From VRUE01 sp963706605 (lineage in GTDB: Bacteria; Actinomycetota; Thermoleophilia; Solirubrobacterales; 70-9): 64,000 bases of DNA. The translations under genes and the position numbers were made by a program. The stretch is from contig OY970165.1 in NCBI GenBank assembly GCA_963706605.1, positions 682,001 through 746,000 on the forward strand, given 5' to 3'. How positions within the stretch are numbered: position 1 is the first letter of the stretch; every line of letters begins with the position of its first letter. The notes under the pieces were generated by a model, which was not told the DNA's origin, ran no database searches, and saw nothing but the letters and a program-made list of their open reading frames with translations. Positions 34,483 through 42,709 of the stretch are shown here, piece by piece.

Positions 34483-35817
34483 ATGTCGTTGGACCACGCT
34501 CAGCTCGATCGGGATCACCTCTGGCACCCGTTCACGCAGCAGCAAAGCTGGTCCGAGGAAGAGCCGCTGTTGATCGAGCGGGCCGCGGGGTCGCAACTGA
34601 TCGACAACCTCGGGCGCAGCTACATCGACGGCGTCTCCTCTCTGTGGTGCAACGTGCACGGCCATCGCCATGCGGGCATCGACGAAGCTGTGCGCGCGCA
34701 ACTCGACAAGGTCGCCCACTCGACGATGCTCGGCCTCTCCCACCCCGGCGCCGCCGAGCTGGCGGCACGGCTGGTCGATCTGGCCCCCGCGGGGCTATCG
34801 CGCGTCTTCTTCTCGGAGTCCGGCTCGACCGCGACCGAGATCGCGCTGAAGATGGCCTTCCAGTTCCAACAGCAGCGTGGCGGCCAGCATGCGCGGCGGA
34901 CCTCCTTCGTCCACCTTCGCGACGCTTACCACGGCGACACGATCGGCTCGGTCTCGGTCGGAGGAATCGACCTCTTCCACGCCACCTACCGGCCGTTGCT
35001 GTTCGAGACCCACGCCGCGGAGCCGGGCGACGCCGCCGACCTCGAGCGGGTCCTCTCGACACATGAGGAGGAGGTCGCGGCGCTGATCGTCGAGCCGCTC
35101 GTCCAGGGAGCCGCAGGGATGCTGGTCCACCCGCCCGGCTACCTGCGCGCAGCGCGCGAGCTCTGCGACCGCTTCGGCGTGCTGATGATCTGCGACGAGG
35201 TGGCGACCGGCTTCGGCCGCACCGGCACGATGTTCGCCTGCGAACAGGAGGATGTCGTCCCCGACCTCCTCTGCCTCGCCAAGGGCCTGACCGGTGGCTA
35301 CCTGCCGCTCGCGGCCACGCTGGCCACGGAGCGGATCTACGAGGGCTTCCTCGGTGCACCGGAGGAGCAGCGGACCTTCTTCCACGGTCATACCTACACC
35401 GGCAACCCGCTCGCCTGCGCCGCGGCGATCGCCAACCTCGACGCCTTCGAGCAGGAGCAGACGTTGGCCCGCCTGCAACCGAAGATCGACCTGCTCGCCG
35501 AGCAGCTCGAAGCCGTGGCGGCGATGCCCGAGGTCAAAGAGGTTCGGCGCTGCGGCTTCATGGTCGGCATCGACCTCGGCGAGCACGATCCGGCGCTCCG
35601 CTTGGGCCACCGAGTCACCCTGGAGGCGCGGGAGAGGGGCGCGATCATCAGGCCGCTCGGCGACGTCGTGGTTTTGATGCCGCCGTTGGCAATCTCCGAG
35701 AGGGAGCTGGAGGCGCTGATCGAGATCACCGCCGAGGCAATCCGGGCGGCTTGGCGCTCCGCTTTTTCGCCTTCGGCCACCATTCCGTCAGCAGCACCGC
35801 TATCCCACGCCGCCTGA
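34483..35817 (+). CDS. bioA: Adenosylmethionine-8-amino-7-oxononanoate aminotransferase
   Basis: 444-residue class III PLP aminotransferase that makes 7,8-diaminononanoate using S-adenosylmethionine. HLWHPFTQQ at 12-20 is a hallmark, with ESGSTATEIALKMA at 112-125, MICDEVATGFGRTGTMF at 235-251, and the PLP-lysine K267 in CLAKGLTGGYLPLA. It completes the bioA/B/F/D set and is on the same strand as bioBFD but separated by 4.6 kb of unrelated minus-strand genes, so it has its own promoter. ATG 34483 has no strong ribosome site. Confidence 0.95.
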   Translation: MSLDHAQLDRDHLWHPFTQQQSWSEEEPLLIERAAGSQLIDNLGRSYIDGVSSLWCNVHGHRHAGIDEAVRAQLDKVAHSTMLGLSHPGAAELAARLVDLAPAGLSRVFFSESGSTATEIALKMAFQFQQQRGGQHARRTSFVHLRDAYHGDTIGSVSVGGIDLFHATYRPLLFETHAAEPGDAADLERVLSTHEEEVAALIVEPLVQGAAGMLVHPPGYLRAARELCDRFGVLMICDEVATGFGRTGTMFACEQEDVVPDLLCLAKGLTGGYLPLAATLATERIYEGFLGAPEEQRTFFHGHTYTGNPLACAAAIANLDAFEQEQTLARLQPKIDLLAEQLEAVAAMPEVKEVRRCGFMVGIDLGEHDPALRLGHRVTLEARERGAIIRPLGDVVVLMPPLAISERELEALIEITAEAIRAAWRSAFSPSATIPSAAPLSHAA

Positions 35818-35843
35818 AGGCGGCTCATGAGTCCGCCGCTACG

Positions 35844-36134
35844 TCAGGCCGCGCTGCGAACCGCTACCTCGAGTGTGACGGTGCGGTCAGGCGCCGCGAT
35901 CGCAGCCCGAGCAGCCGCAATCAGGGCCTCAGCATCGAGCTCGTATCGCCTGGCAGCAACACGTAGCGGCTCCTCGAGTCCGAGGTCTGGGTACAGCAGC
36001 TCCACGTTGACCGGGCTCCCGCTCGCAATCGCGACGTTGACTCGCGGGAGAACCTCCTCACTGTGATCCCATAGAGGAGCCTCGACCAAGTCGATCGACA
36101 AAGCATTGGCTTCGCTGTCGAAATCAGCTTTCAT
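35844..36134 (-). CDS. DUF2283-like small protein
   Basis: 96-residue protein. The N-terminus MKADFDSEANALSIDLVEAP matches the DUF2283 pattern (a beta strand starting with Asp-x-x-x-x-x-Leu), followed by an acidic helical tail rich in Ala. The ATG at 36134 overlaps the stop of the DUF4258 gene by 4 bp (36131-36134). DUF4258-DUF2283 pairs are widespread in bacteria and are suspected toxin-antitoxin or regulatory modules, though not characterised to my knowledge. By size and charge this partner would be the antidote (inference). Confidence 0.55.
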   Translation of the reverse strand: MKADFDSEANALSIDLVEAPLWDHSEEVLPRVNVAIASGSPVNVELLYPDLGLEEPLRVAARRYELDAEALIAAARAAIAAPDRTVTLEVAVRSAA

Positions 36135-36352
36135 CGTGGCTTCCTCCTGGTAATCACAGTAATGACATAGCCAGGGTCGTCAAGTGCAATCACAACTTCG
36201 ATCGGCCGGCCGTCGGTGCCCTGCCCGATTGCAATCGGATTGCCCCCCTCGTCAACTCTCCAACCATCGGGGGCGGCAGCGATTGAATCGACTGTCTCCG
36301 GCCGAACACTCCCGAGCCGCATTCGATTCTTCGCATGCCTGCTGAAGCGCAC
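36131..36352 (-). CDS. DUF4258-like small protein
   Basis: 73-residue basic protein. MRFSRHAKNRMRLGSV at the N-terminus and DGRPIEVVIALDDPGYVITVI in the C-terminal half fit DUF4258, a small alpha/beta fold related to RelE/ParE-type mRNA interferase-like proteins by size and topology. ATG 36352. It precedes and is coupled to the DUF2283-like gene. Together they form a compact two-gene unit lying 53 bp from a divergent Nudix gene. Function unproven. Confidence 0.6.
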   Translation of the reverse strand: MRFSRHAKNRMRLGSVRPETVDSIAAAPDGWRVDEGGNPIAIGQGTDGRPIEVVIALDDPGYVITVITRRKPR

Positions 36353-36405
36353 ATGACTCTAAGTTCCTAACGCCCCTGTCTCTCCCCCCGGCTAGAGTCA
36401 GACGG

Positions 36406-37047
36406 ATGGGTGAGCGACAGCGTGGGCCTGCGGAGGCGCCGAATCTGGGAGAGCCGGCGGTGCCTCGGCCGTCCGCCTCGGTGGTGCTGCTGCGACGGGG
36501 CGGAAAGCACAAGGACCGAGCGCTGGAGCTGCTGCTGCTGAAGCGGGCCGAAAGCGCCAAGTTCATGCCCGGCGTCTGGGTATTCCCCGGTGGTGGCGTC
36601 GACCCGGAGGACGGGACGGGCGAGGCCGGCTACCGGGCCTGTGCGGTGCGGGAGCTGGAGGAGGAGGCTGGGATCGCACTTGCCGAAGAGGAGGAGCTGG
36701 TGCTGTTCTCACGCTGGATCACGCCGGAGGTCGTCTCGCGACGCTTCGACGCATGGTTCTTCATGGCCCTAGCCCCCGCTCACAGGCCGCCTGAGCCGGA
36801 TGGCGTGGAGACGACTGAGGCTGCCTGGTTCGCACCACGGGCGGCGCTCGACGCGCAGGCGGCCGGCGAGCTGGCCCTTGCCTTCCCGACGGTCAAACAG
36901 CTGGAGATGCTGCTCCCCTTCGCCAACGCCGACGAGGCGCTGGCGGCGCACCGCGATCGCGAGGTTGAGCCGATCCTGCCGAAGGTGATCGGCAGCCCCG
37001 AGGAGCACCGCGTCGTCCTCCCGGGCGACCCCGACTACCCCGTCTGA
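36406..37047 (+). CDS. Nudix hydrolase
   Basis: 213-residue Nudix enzyme hydrolysing a nucleoside diphosphate linked to another moiety. The Nudix box spans 62-90 (PGGGVDPEDGTGEAGYRACA then VRELEEEAGI) with R82, E83 and the EExxG acidic residues intact, and a 6-residue insertion after GGGV. This layout resembles NUDT19-like CoA-diphosphatase/acyl-CoA hydrolases, a plausible fit to the CoA-rich neighbourhood but not provable. ATG 36406; monocistronic. Confidence 0.87.
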   Translation: MGERQRGPAEAPNLGEPAVPRPSASVVLLRRGGKHKDRALELLLLKRAESAKFMPGVWVFPGGGVDPEDGTGEAGYRACAVRELEEEAGIALAEEEELVLFSRWITPEVVSRRFDAWFFMALAPAHRPPEPDGVETTEAAWFAPRAALDAQAAGELALAFPTVKQLEMLLPFANADEALAAHRDREVEPILPKVIGSPEEHRVVLPGDPDYPV

Positions 37048-37092
37048 GGCCGCTCAGAACTGCTTGGCGTTGCGGCCGTTCACGGCGGTCTC

Positions 37093-37764
37093 CTAGCCCT
37101 CGGGGAACGCCGCCAGCCCGGCGTGCCAGGGACCGGGGGGATAGGTGTGGATGCCGCTCTCGTCCATCTCGCCCTGCAATCGCTTGAAGAGCCGGCCGGC
37201 GTTCGCCAGCGCCTCCTTCAGCTCATCCTCATTGCGCTCGCGCAGATGCCAGAGGAACCAGAGCTGGCGATCGTTGACACCGAAGTCGATCTCGCCGGTC
37301 ATCGTCGTCGTCCAGGCGAGGAACCCCGGGCTGAACAGCTCGCGCAGGGCGACGGGGTCGTACTCGCTCGGCACCGTGGCCAGAAAGCGCTTGTTGAAGT
37401 CGATCGACTCGAACTCGACCTTGCGGGCGAAGCGCTGGGCGATGACCTCGTGGCCCTCGATCGACTCGACGTTGAAGGCGGGGACCACCTGGGCCAGATC
37501 GGGCATGTGCGCCTTGGCGAGGAGCGCCATCGGCAGCAGCGCCTTGCCGAAGAGGCCGCCGACCTCCTTTTCATCCGCGTCGCAGCAGGAGCCCCAAAAC
37601 CCCTCGGCGAGCTGACCGGTGAGCCGGTTGCTTCCACCCACGCAGAGCGCAACCGGCCCGTCCTTGGGGTTGATGCCCCCGACCGGCTCGTAGGCGAGGT
37701 CGTGCCGCTCGCCATAGCGCCGCACGACCTCGGTCCATTCCTGCGCTTCCTGCCTCGCGCTCAC
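37093..37764 (-). CDS. Conserved hypothetical protein
   Basis: 223-residue soluble protein that I cannot place in a characterised family. It has no signal peptide or membrane span. Recognisable stretches are ALCVGGSNRLTGQLAEGFWG, VESIEGHEVIAQRFARKVEF, and FNKRFLATVPSEYDPVALRE with DRQLWFLWHL. The style is that of DUF3137-like proteins sometimes found near LemA. It is divergent from lemA, with a 17-bp inverted repeat in the shared 111-bp promoter region. ATG/GTG choice: 37764 gives a coherent N-terminus. Confidence 0.65.
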   Translation of the reverse strand: MSARQEAQEWTEVVRRYGERHDLAYEPVGGINPKDGPVALCVGGSNRLTGQLAEGFWGSCCDADEKEVGGLFGKALLPMALLAKAHMPDLAQVVPAFNVESIEGHEVIAQRFARKVEFESIDFNKRFLATVPSEYDPVALRELFSPGFLAWTTTMTGEIDFGVNDRQLWFLWHLRERNEDELKEALANAGRLFKRLQGEMDESGIHTYPPGPWHAGLAAFPEG

Positions 37765-37788
37765 GCCGCGATCCTACGCCCGCGCAGG

Positions 37789-37841
37789 GGACGTGCCGGG
37801 AGTTGTAGGTCCATATGGGGTGCTCAACTCCCGGCACGTCC
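37789..37841. repeat. Perfect 17-bp inverted repeat in divergent promoter
   Basis: GGACGTGCCGGGAGTTG (37789-37805) and its exact complement (37825-37841) flank a 19-nt loop that itself contains the palindrome CCATATGG. It occupies almost half of the space between the 37764 (minus) and 37876 (plus) starts, ending 34 bp before lemA. It may be an RNA hairpin in the lemA leader, a repressor site or a small mobile palindrome. Confidence 0.8.
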
Positions 37842-37875
37842 TTGCGGTGGGGGGCGCGAGGGGTAGGATGGCGAC

Positions 37876-38439
37876 ATGGTCATCGCCCTCATCGTCGTCG
37901 TCGCGATCATCGTCATCGCGGTCCTCTACTACATCTCCAAGCGCAACTCGATCATTGCCTCGCGCAACCGGGTCGACGAGTCGTGGAGCGGGATCGACGT
38001 ACAGCTGAAGCGCCGCCACGACCTCGTCCCCAACCTGGTCGAGACGGTGAAGGGGTACGCCGCGCACGAGAGCCAGACCTTTGAGAAAACGACCAAAGCG
38101 CGGGCCGAGGCGATGTCAGCGCAGGGCGTCGGCGACACCGCCAAAGCCGAGCAGAAACTGACCGGGGCGCTGACCGAACTGCGCGCCGTCGCCGAGAACT
38201 ACCCGACCCTGCGCGCCACCGAGAACTTCCAGCAGCTGAGCCGCAATCTCTCCGAGCTGGAGGATGAAATCCAGGCCTCGCGGCGGATCTACAACTCCAA
38301 CGTGCAGTCCTACAACACGTCGATCCAGCAGTTCCCGGGCTCGATCATCGCCAACCAGGGCAACTTCACGGCGCGTGAGTACTTCGAGATCGAGGACGCG
38401 GCCGAGCGTGAGCCGGTCTCGGTCAGCTTCGACAACTGA
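37876..38439 (+). CDS. lemA: LemA family protein
   Basis: 187-residue LemA protein: an N-terminal membrane helix (VIALIVVVAIIVIAVLYYIS, residues 2-21) and a coiled four-helix domain with RNRVDESWSGIDVQLKRRHD, LVPNLVETVKGYAAHE and YNTSIQQFPGSIIA. LemA proteins are widespread, of unclear function, and are sometimes linked to stress or antigen presentation. Length is normal. ATG 37876 sits 34 bp after the inverted repeat. A rubredoxin gene follows 22 bp later on the same strand. Confidence 0.92.
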   Translation: MVIALIVVVAIIVIAVLYYISKRNSIIASRNRVDESWSGIDVQLKRRHDLVPNLVETVKGYAAHESQTFEKTTKARAEAMSAQGVGDTAKAEQKLTGALTELRAVAENYPTLRATENFQQLSRNLSELEDEIQASRRIYNSNVQSYNTSIQQFPGSIIANQGNFTAREYFEIEDAAEREPVSVSFDN

Positions 38440-38461
38440 TCTCCGTCTAAGCTTCAAAAGC

Positions 38462-38653
38462 ATGACCGCAACTACGGAAACGACGCTCTGGATCTGCGAG
38501 AGCTGCGGCTTCATCTACGACCCGGCGATCGGCGATCCAGACGGTGGCATCCCACCTGGAACCGCCTTCGAGGACATCCCCAGCGACTGGTTCTGTCCCG
38601 TCTGCGGGGCGCGGACCTCCGACTTCCGCCGCCTCGAGCCGGGCGAGGCTTAG
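38462..38653 (+). CDS. Rubredoxin
   Basis: 63-residue single-iron electron carrier. The four Cys ligands are C12, C15, C45 and C48 (CESCG and CPVCG). The central PAIGDPDGGIPPGTAFEDIP is highly typical. In actinobacteria rubredoxins often feed alkane hydroxylases or other oxygenases. Here the next gene, 19 bp on, is a GMC-type oxidoreductase with its own Cys-rich motif, so a redox partnership is a reasonable guess. ATG 38462. Confidence 0.95.
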   Translation: MTATTETTLWICESCGFIYDPAIGDPDGGIPPGTAFEDIPSDWFCPVCGARTSDFRRLEPGEA

Positions 38654-38672
38654 GCCCCGAAGAGAGCCGGCT

Positions 38673-40310
38673 GTGACCTACGACTACGACTGGATCGTCG
38701 TCGGCTCGGGGTTCGGGGGCTCGGTCTCGGCTCTGCGGCTCGCCGAAAAGGGCTACAACGTCGCCGTGCTGGAGTGCGGCAAGCGCTTCAGCGACAAGGA
38801 CTTCCCCGACTCGACCTGGAACGCGCGCCGCTACTTCTGGGCGCCGCGAACCGGCATGAAGGGGATCTTCCGCCTCAGCATCTTCAAGGACACCGCCGTG
38901 GTCAGCGGCTGCGGCGTCGGCGGCGGCAGCCTCGGCTACGCCAACACCCTCTACGTGCCGCCGTCGCCGTTCTTCCAGGACCCGCAGTGGGCCGACCTCG
39001 GCGATTGGGAGACGACGCTCGCTCCCCACTACGAGACCGCGCAACGGATGCTCGGCGTCGTCGTCCACGAAAACGACGACCCGGCCGATCAGCTGCTGCG
39101 CGAGCTGGGTGAGGAGCTCGGCGTCGGCGACACCTACCGCAAGACCCCGATCGGCGTCTACCTCGACAACCCGGGACAGACCGTCCCCGACCCGTTCTTC
39201 GAAGGCGCCGGGCCGGAGCGGACCGGGTGCATGCAGTGCGGCCGCTGCATGGTCGGCTGCCCGCATGGCGCCAAGAACACGCTGGTCAAGAACTACCTCT
39301 GGCTGGCCGAGCACAGCGGGGTCGACGTCGTCGCCGAGCGCACGGTGACCGACGTGCGCCCGCAGGGCGCCGCCGACGGCAGCGACGGCTACACGGTCAG
39401 CAGCGAGCGCTCCGGCCTGCTGCGCGGCCGCGGCCGCCGCACCCTGACCGCCCGCGGCGTCATCGTCGCCGCGGGCCCGCTCGGCACCAACAAGCTCCTG
39501 CAGCGCTGCCGACTCGGCGGCTCGCTGCCGCGCATCTCGAACCGGCTCGGTGAGCTGGTCCGCACCAACAGCGAGATGATCCTCGCGGTCACCGTGCCCG
39601 AGGACTACCCCGAGGATCTGACCAGACGGGTCGCGATCACCTCGAGCATCTACCCGGACCCCCACACCCACATCGAGACCGTCACCTACGGCGAGGCCGG
39701 CGACTCGATGAGCACGCTCTACACGCTGCTGGTGGGTGACGGCACGCGGGTGACGCGGCCGCTGAAGCTGCTCGGTCAGATCCTCCGCCACCCCGCCAGG
39801 TTCGCCAAGGTGCTGTGGCCGGGCGGCTGGTCGCGCCGCACGATCATCCTGCTGGTGATGCAGACGCTCGACAACGCGATCGCGCTGCGGCCGAAGCTGA
39901 AGCGCTCCGGCGAGGTGCGCCTGCAGACCGAGCAGGACCCCGAGCGGCCGAATCCGACCTTCATCCCGGTCGCCAACGAGGCGGCCGAATGGCTGGCGAA
40001 GCGGACCGGCGGGATCGCCCAGAGCTCGATGACCGAGGCGATGATGAACATCCCCACCACCGCCCACATCCTCGGCGGCGCCGTGATCGGCCACGGCCCG
40101 GAGGACGGCGTCGTCGACGCCAACCAGCGCGTCTTCGGCTACGAGAACCTGCTCGTCTGCGACGGCGCCGCGGTGCCGGCCAACGTCGGCGTCAACCCGA
40201 GTCTGACGATCACCGCCCTCGCCGAGCACGCGATGAGCGAGATCCCGGCCAAAGAGGGTGCCGAGCCGCGCGACCTGCCCCAGGCCGCGCGACCGGCCGC
40301 AACCGCTTAG
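38673..40310 (+). CDS. GMC family oxidoreductase, ChoD-like
   Basis: 545-residue FAD-dependent oxidoreductase. It starts with the dinucleotide-binding block YDWIVVGSGFGGSVSALRLA and continues VSGCGVGGGSLGYANTLYVP, very like mycobacterial ChoD (Rv3409c), annotated as cholesterol oxidase. A CMQCGRCMVGCPHGAKNTL motif (four Cys, spacing 2-2-3) suggests an iron-sulfur or structural metal site. The C-terminal GMC block is AHILGGAVIG ... GVNPSLTITALAEH. GTG 38673 follows the rubredoxin stop by 19 bp. It ends at 40310, immediately abutting the convergent SOD gene. Confidence 0.88.
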   Translation: MTYDYDWIVVGSGFGGSVSALRLAEKGYNVAVLECGKRFSDKDFPDSTWNARRYFWAPRTGMKGIFRLSIFKDTAVVSGCGVGGGSLGYANTLYVPPSPFFQDPQWADLGDWETTLAPHYETAQRMLGVVVHENDDPADQLLRELGEELGVGDTYRKTPIGVYLDNPGQTVPDPFFEGAGPERTGCMQCGRCMVGCPHGAKNTLVKNYLWLAEHSGVDVVAERTVTDVRPQGAADGSDGYTVSSERSGLLRGRGRRTLTARGVIVAAGPLGTNKLLQRCRLGGSLPRISNRLGELVRTNSEMILAVTVPEDYPEDLTRRVAITSSIYPDPHTHIETVTYGEAGDSMSTLYTLLVGDGTRVTRPLKLLGQILRHPARFAKVLWPGGWSRRTIILLVMQTLDNAIALRPKLKRSGEVRLQTEQDPERPNPTFIPVANEAAEWLAKRTGGIAQSSMTEAMMNIPTTAHILGGAVIGHGPEDGVVDANQRVFGYENLLVCDGAAVPANVGVNPSLTITALAEHAMSEIPAKEGAEPRDLPQAARPAATA

Positions 40311-40910
40311 CTACTCGGCGAACCTCTCTGCCACGTAGTCCCAGTTGACGACGTTCCAGAAGGCGTCGAGGTATTCCGGGCGCTTGTTCTGGTACTTGAG
40401 GTAGTAGGCGTGCTCCCAGACGTCGCAGCCGAGCAGCGGCACGCTGCCGTCGGTGACCGGCGAGTCCTGGTTCGGGGTCGAGACCACGGCGAGCCCAGAG
40501 CTGTCTTTGACCAGCCAGGCCCAGCCGGAGCCGAAGCGGGCGATCCCGGCGTTTTTGAACTCCTCCTTGAAGGAGTCGAAGGAGCCGAAGGTCTCGTCGA
40601 TCGCGGCGGCGAGATCGCCGCTCGGCGCGCCGCCGCCGTCGGGGCTGAGCATCTGCCAGAACAGCGAGTGGTTGAAGTGGCCGCCGGCGTTGTTGCGGAC
40701 CGGCGCCTGCTTGTCACCCGGCAGGCTGGAGAGGTTGCGCAGCACGTCCTCGACGTCGCGGTCGGCCCAGTCGGTTCCCTCCAGGGCGCCGTTGGCTTTG
40801 TCGACGTAGGCCTGGTGATGCTTGTCGTGATGGATCCGCATCGTCGTCTCGTCGATATGGGGCTCTAGCGCGTCGTAGGCGTAGGGAAGGTCGGGAACTG
40901 AGAAAGCCAT
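40311..40910 (-). CDS. sodA: Superoxide dismutase, Mn/Fe family
   Basis: 199-residue superoxide dismutase converting superoxide to peroxide and oxygen. Metal ligands are H27, H81, D163 and H167 (RIHHDKHH, GGHFNHSLFW, DVWEHAYYLKYQN). Length and motifs are normal; Mn versus Fe is not decided here, though the G-G-H-F-N-H block is typical of Mn types. ATG 40910. No base separates its stop from the convergent GMC gene's stop. Confidence 0.96.
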   Translation of the reverse strand: MAFSVPDLPYAYDALEPHIDETTMRIHHDKHHQAYVDKANGALEGTDWADRDVEDVLRNLSSLPGDKQAPVRNNAGGHFNHSLFWQMLSPDGGGAPSGDLAAAIDETFGSFDSFKEEFKNAGIARFGSGWAWLVKDSSGLAVVSTPNQDSPVTDGSVPLLGCDVWEHAYYLKYQNKRPEYLDAFWNVVNWDYVAERFAE

Positions 40911-40990
40911 CTGGGCGTCTCCTCCTGGTTTGACTGGTCGTATTTGAAGCCGTTCCGGAGCCTAGCGCGCGGCGGCCCTAAGCTGACACG

Positions 40991-41740
40991 GTGGAGGTTG
41001 ACGAGGCACGGCTCTGGCGGAGCTTCAAGGAGACGGATGACCGCAGAGCGCGCGAAGAGCTGGTCGAGCACTACATGCCGTTCGCCAAACGTCTCGCGCT
41101 GCGCTACCGGGGGGCGAGCGAGTCCTTCGACGACCTGCTGCAGGTCGCGAACCTGGGCTTGCTCAATGCGGTCGATCGCTTCGACCCCGAGCGCGGCATC
41201 CCCTTCACCGCGTTTGCGTCGCCGACCATCCTCGGCGAGCTCAAACGCCACTTCCGCGATCGGGTCTGGACGGTGCGGGTGCCGCGCGGCCTGCATGACC
41301 GCATGGCCGAGGTCGACAAAGCGATCACGGAGCTGACCAAGCAGCTGCAACGAGCCCCATCGGTCGGCGAGATCGCGGCGCGGCTGGAGCTGGAGCAGAC
41401 CGACGTGCTCGAGGTGCTGGAGGCCAACCACAACCGCCGGCCGCTCTCACTCGACCGGCCGGCGGGGAGCGAGGAGGAGGACGAGTCCTCGCCGGCGGAA
41501 TGGATCGGGAGCGAGGACGAGGGCTTCGAGCTGGTCGAGGCACGGGTCGCGCTCGACGCCGCCCTACCCCACCTGGACGAGCGCGAGCGCCTGGTGCTGC
41601 GGCTGCGATTCGCCGAGGACATGACGCAATCGCAGATCGCCGAGCGGATCGGCCATTCGCAGATGCACGTCTCGCGAATCCTGCGCCGTGCCCTCGCCCG
41701 AATCCGCGAGCAGATCAGGGAGCAGCGGCAAAGTGAATGA
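40991..41740 (+). CDS. Alternative sigma factor, SigB/SigF type
   Basis: 249-residue sigma-70 family factor of the group 3 stress/sporulation class. Region 2 includes SFDDLLQVANLGLLNAVDRF and RGIPFTAFASPTILGELKRH. Region 3 is ELTKQLQRAPSVGEIAARLEL, and the region 4 helix-turn-helix is MTQSQIAERIGHSQMHVSRIL. GTG 40991 is 80 bp from the divergent SOD start. The next three regulators (RsbW-, RsbV- and RsbU-like) form its expected partner-switching network. The last 26 bases overlap the end of the convergent RsbW-like gene. Confidence 0.93.
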   Translation: MEVDEARLWRSFKETDDRRAREELVEHYMPFAKRLALRYRGASESFDDLLQVANLGLLNAVDRFDPERGIPFTAFASPTILGELKRHFRDRVWTVRVPRGLHDRMAEVDKAITELTKQLQRAPSVGEIAARLELEQTDVLEVLEANHNRRPLSLDRPAGSEEEDESSPAEWIGSEDEGFELVEARVALDAALPHLDERERLVLRLRFAEDMTQSQIAERIGHSQMHVSRILRRALARIREQIREQRQSE

Positions 41741-42509
41741 CCAGATACTCACCGTCGCCGGACTCCTCGACGGTGAGTTCATCCACCAGGCTCTCCAGCG
41801 ACCCACCGACGTCCGGCACCTCCAGGTCCTCGCGAATGCGCGCCGCTGCGCCGGCCTCCATCGGACCCAGCCGCAGGTCGATCCCCTCCGCCCGCTCGTC
41901 GAGTCCCAGCCTCACGCACCCGTCGGCGAAACGCGAGGGCGCAGCGACAGCGATCGCGTCGGTGACCAGGACGACATCGGAAACCCGGTCCACTGAGAGA
42001 TCTCGCCGTGCCGTCAGGGCGCCGACGACCCGCGCCAGCACCGGCGCCAGCAGCTCCGCCCGATCGATGATCACCTCGGTGCGATCGACCGGGAACGGCT
42101 TCATCTCGACCGGGTCGCCGCTGCCGTCGGTGCCGCCGCCTGTGAGGGGCACCCGCATCGTGATCTCGGTGCCGCGATCGAAGCCACCGGAGATGGAGAA
42201 GCTGCTGGAGAGGGCGGCGATCAGCGAGAGGCCGAGGCGCAGGCTGTCTCGCCCGGGGTCCGCCTGCGGCCTGATCCCGATGCCTTCGTCGCTGACGACG
42301 ACGGTCAGCCCATTCGCGTCCGGGATCGCCTCCACGCTGAGCGGGCCTGGCCGGCCATCGTAGGCGTGGAGGGCCACGTTCATGCAGGCCTCGGTGACGA
42401 CGGTCTTCAGGTCGGCGAGCCCCGGCTCGTCCATGCCTATCTCCTCGGCGAGCCCGGCGAGGGCGTGGCGGATCACGGCTACGTTTTCTGATTTGGCGGG
42501 CAACACCAT
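41715..42509 (-). CDS. RsbW-like anti-sigma factor / serine kinase with extra C-terminal domain
   Basis: 264-residue protein. The N-terminal 130 residues are a GHKL ATPase: N-box VVTEACMNVALHAYDG and G1-box SDEGIGIRPQ, as in RsbW/SpoIIAB, which bind the sigma factor or phosphorylate the STAS antagonist. The extra 130 residues (MKPFPVDRTEVIIDRAELLA onward) look like a degenerate second copy of the fold without ATP motifs. ATG 42509 has an AGGGGG site 7 nt upstream; upstream in-frame ATGs at 42563-42569 are less likely. Convergent overlap with the sigma gene. Confidence 0.85.
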   Translation of the reverse strand: MVLPAKSENVAVIRHALAGLAEEIGMDEPGLADLKTVVTEACMNVALHAYDGRPGPLSVEAIPDANGLTVVVSDEGIGIRPQADPGRDSLRLGLSLIAALSSSFSISGGFDRGTEITMRVPLTGGGTDGSGDPVEMKPFPVDRTEVIIDRAELLAPVLARVVGALTARRDLSVDRVSDVVLVTDAIAVAAPSRFADGCVRLGLDERAEGIDLRLGPMEAGAAARIREDLEVPDVGGSLESLVDELTVEESGDGEYLVIHFAAAP

Positions 42510-42709
42510 TTGCAGCCCCCTGGGCCTATCTTGGATCGCCGAAGTGTCTGGAGTGGACCGCATCCTCACCGCCGAGGGACATGCTCCTCCGCGGAAACGA
42601 GCATAGTCGCCGGGCTCTTGGGTTCCTCCGCTACCCTCGGCGTTCCGACGGCAAACCCAAGGCCCCTCGAACAGCCGATGCGGGGTAAAGCCTGATGTAG
42701 GATCGAGCG

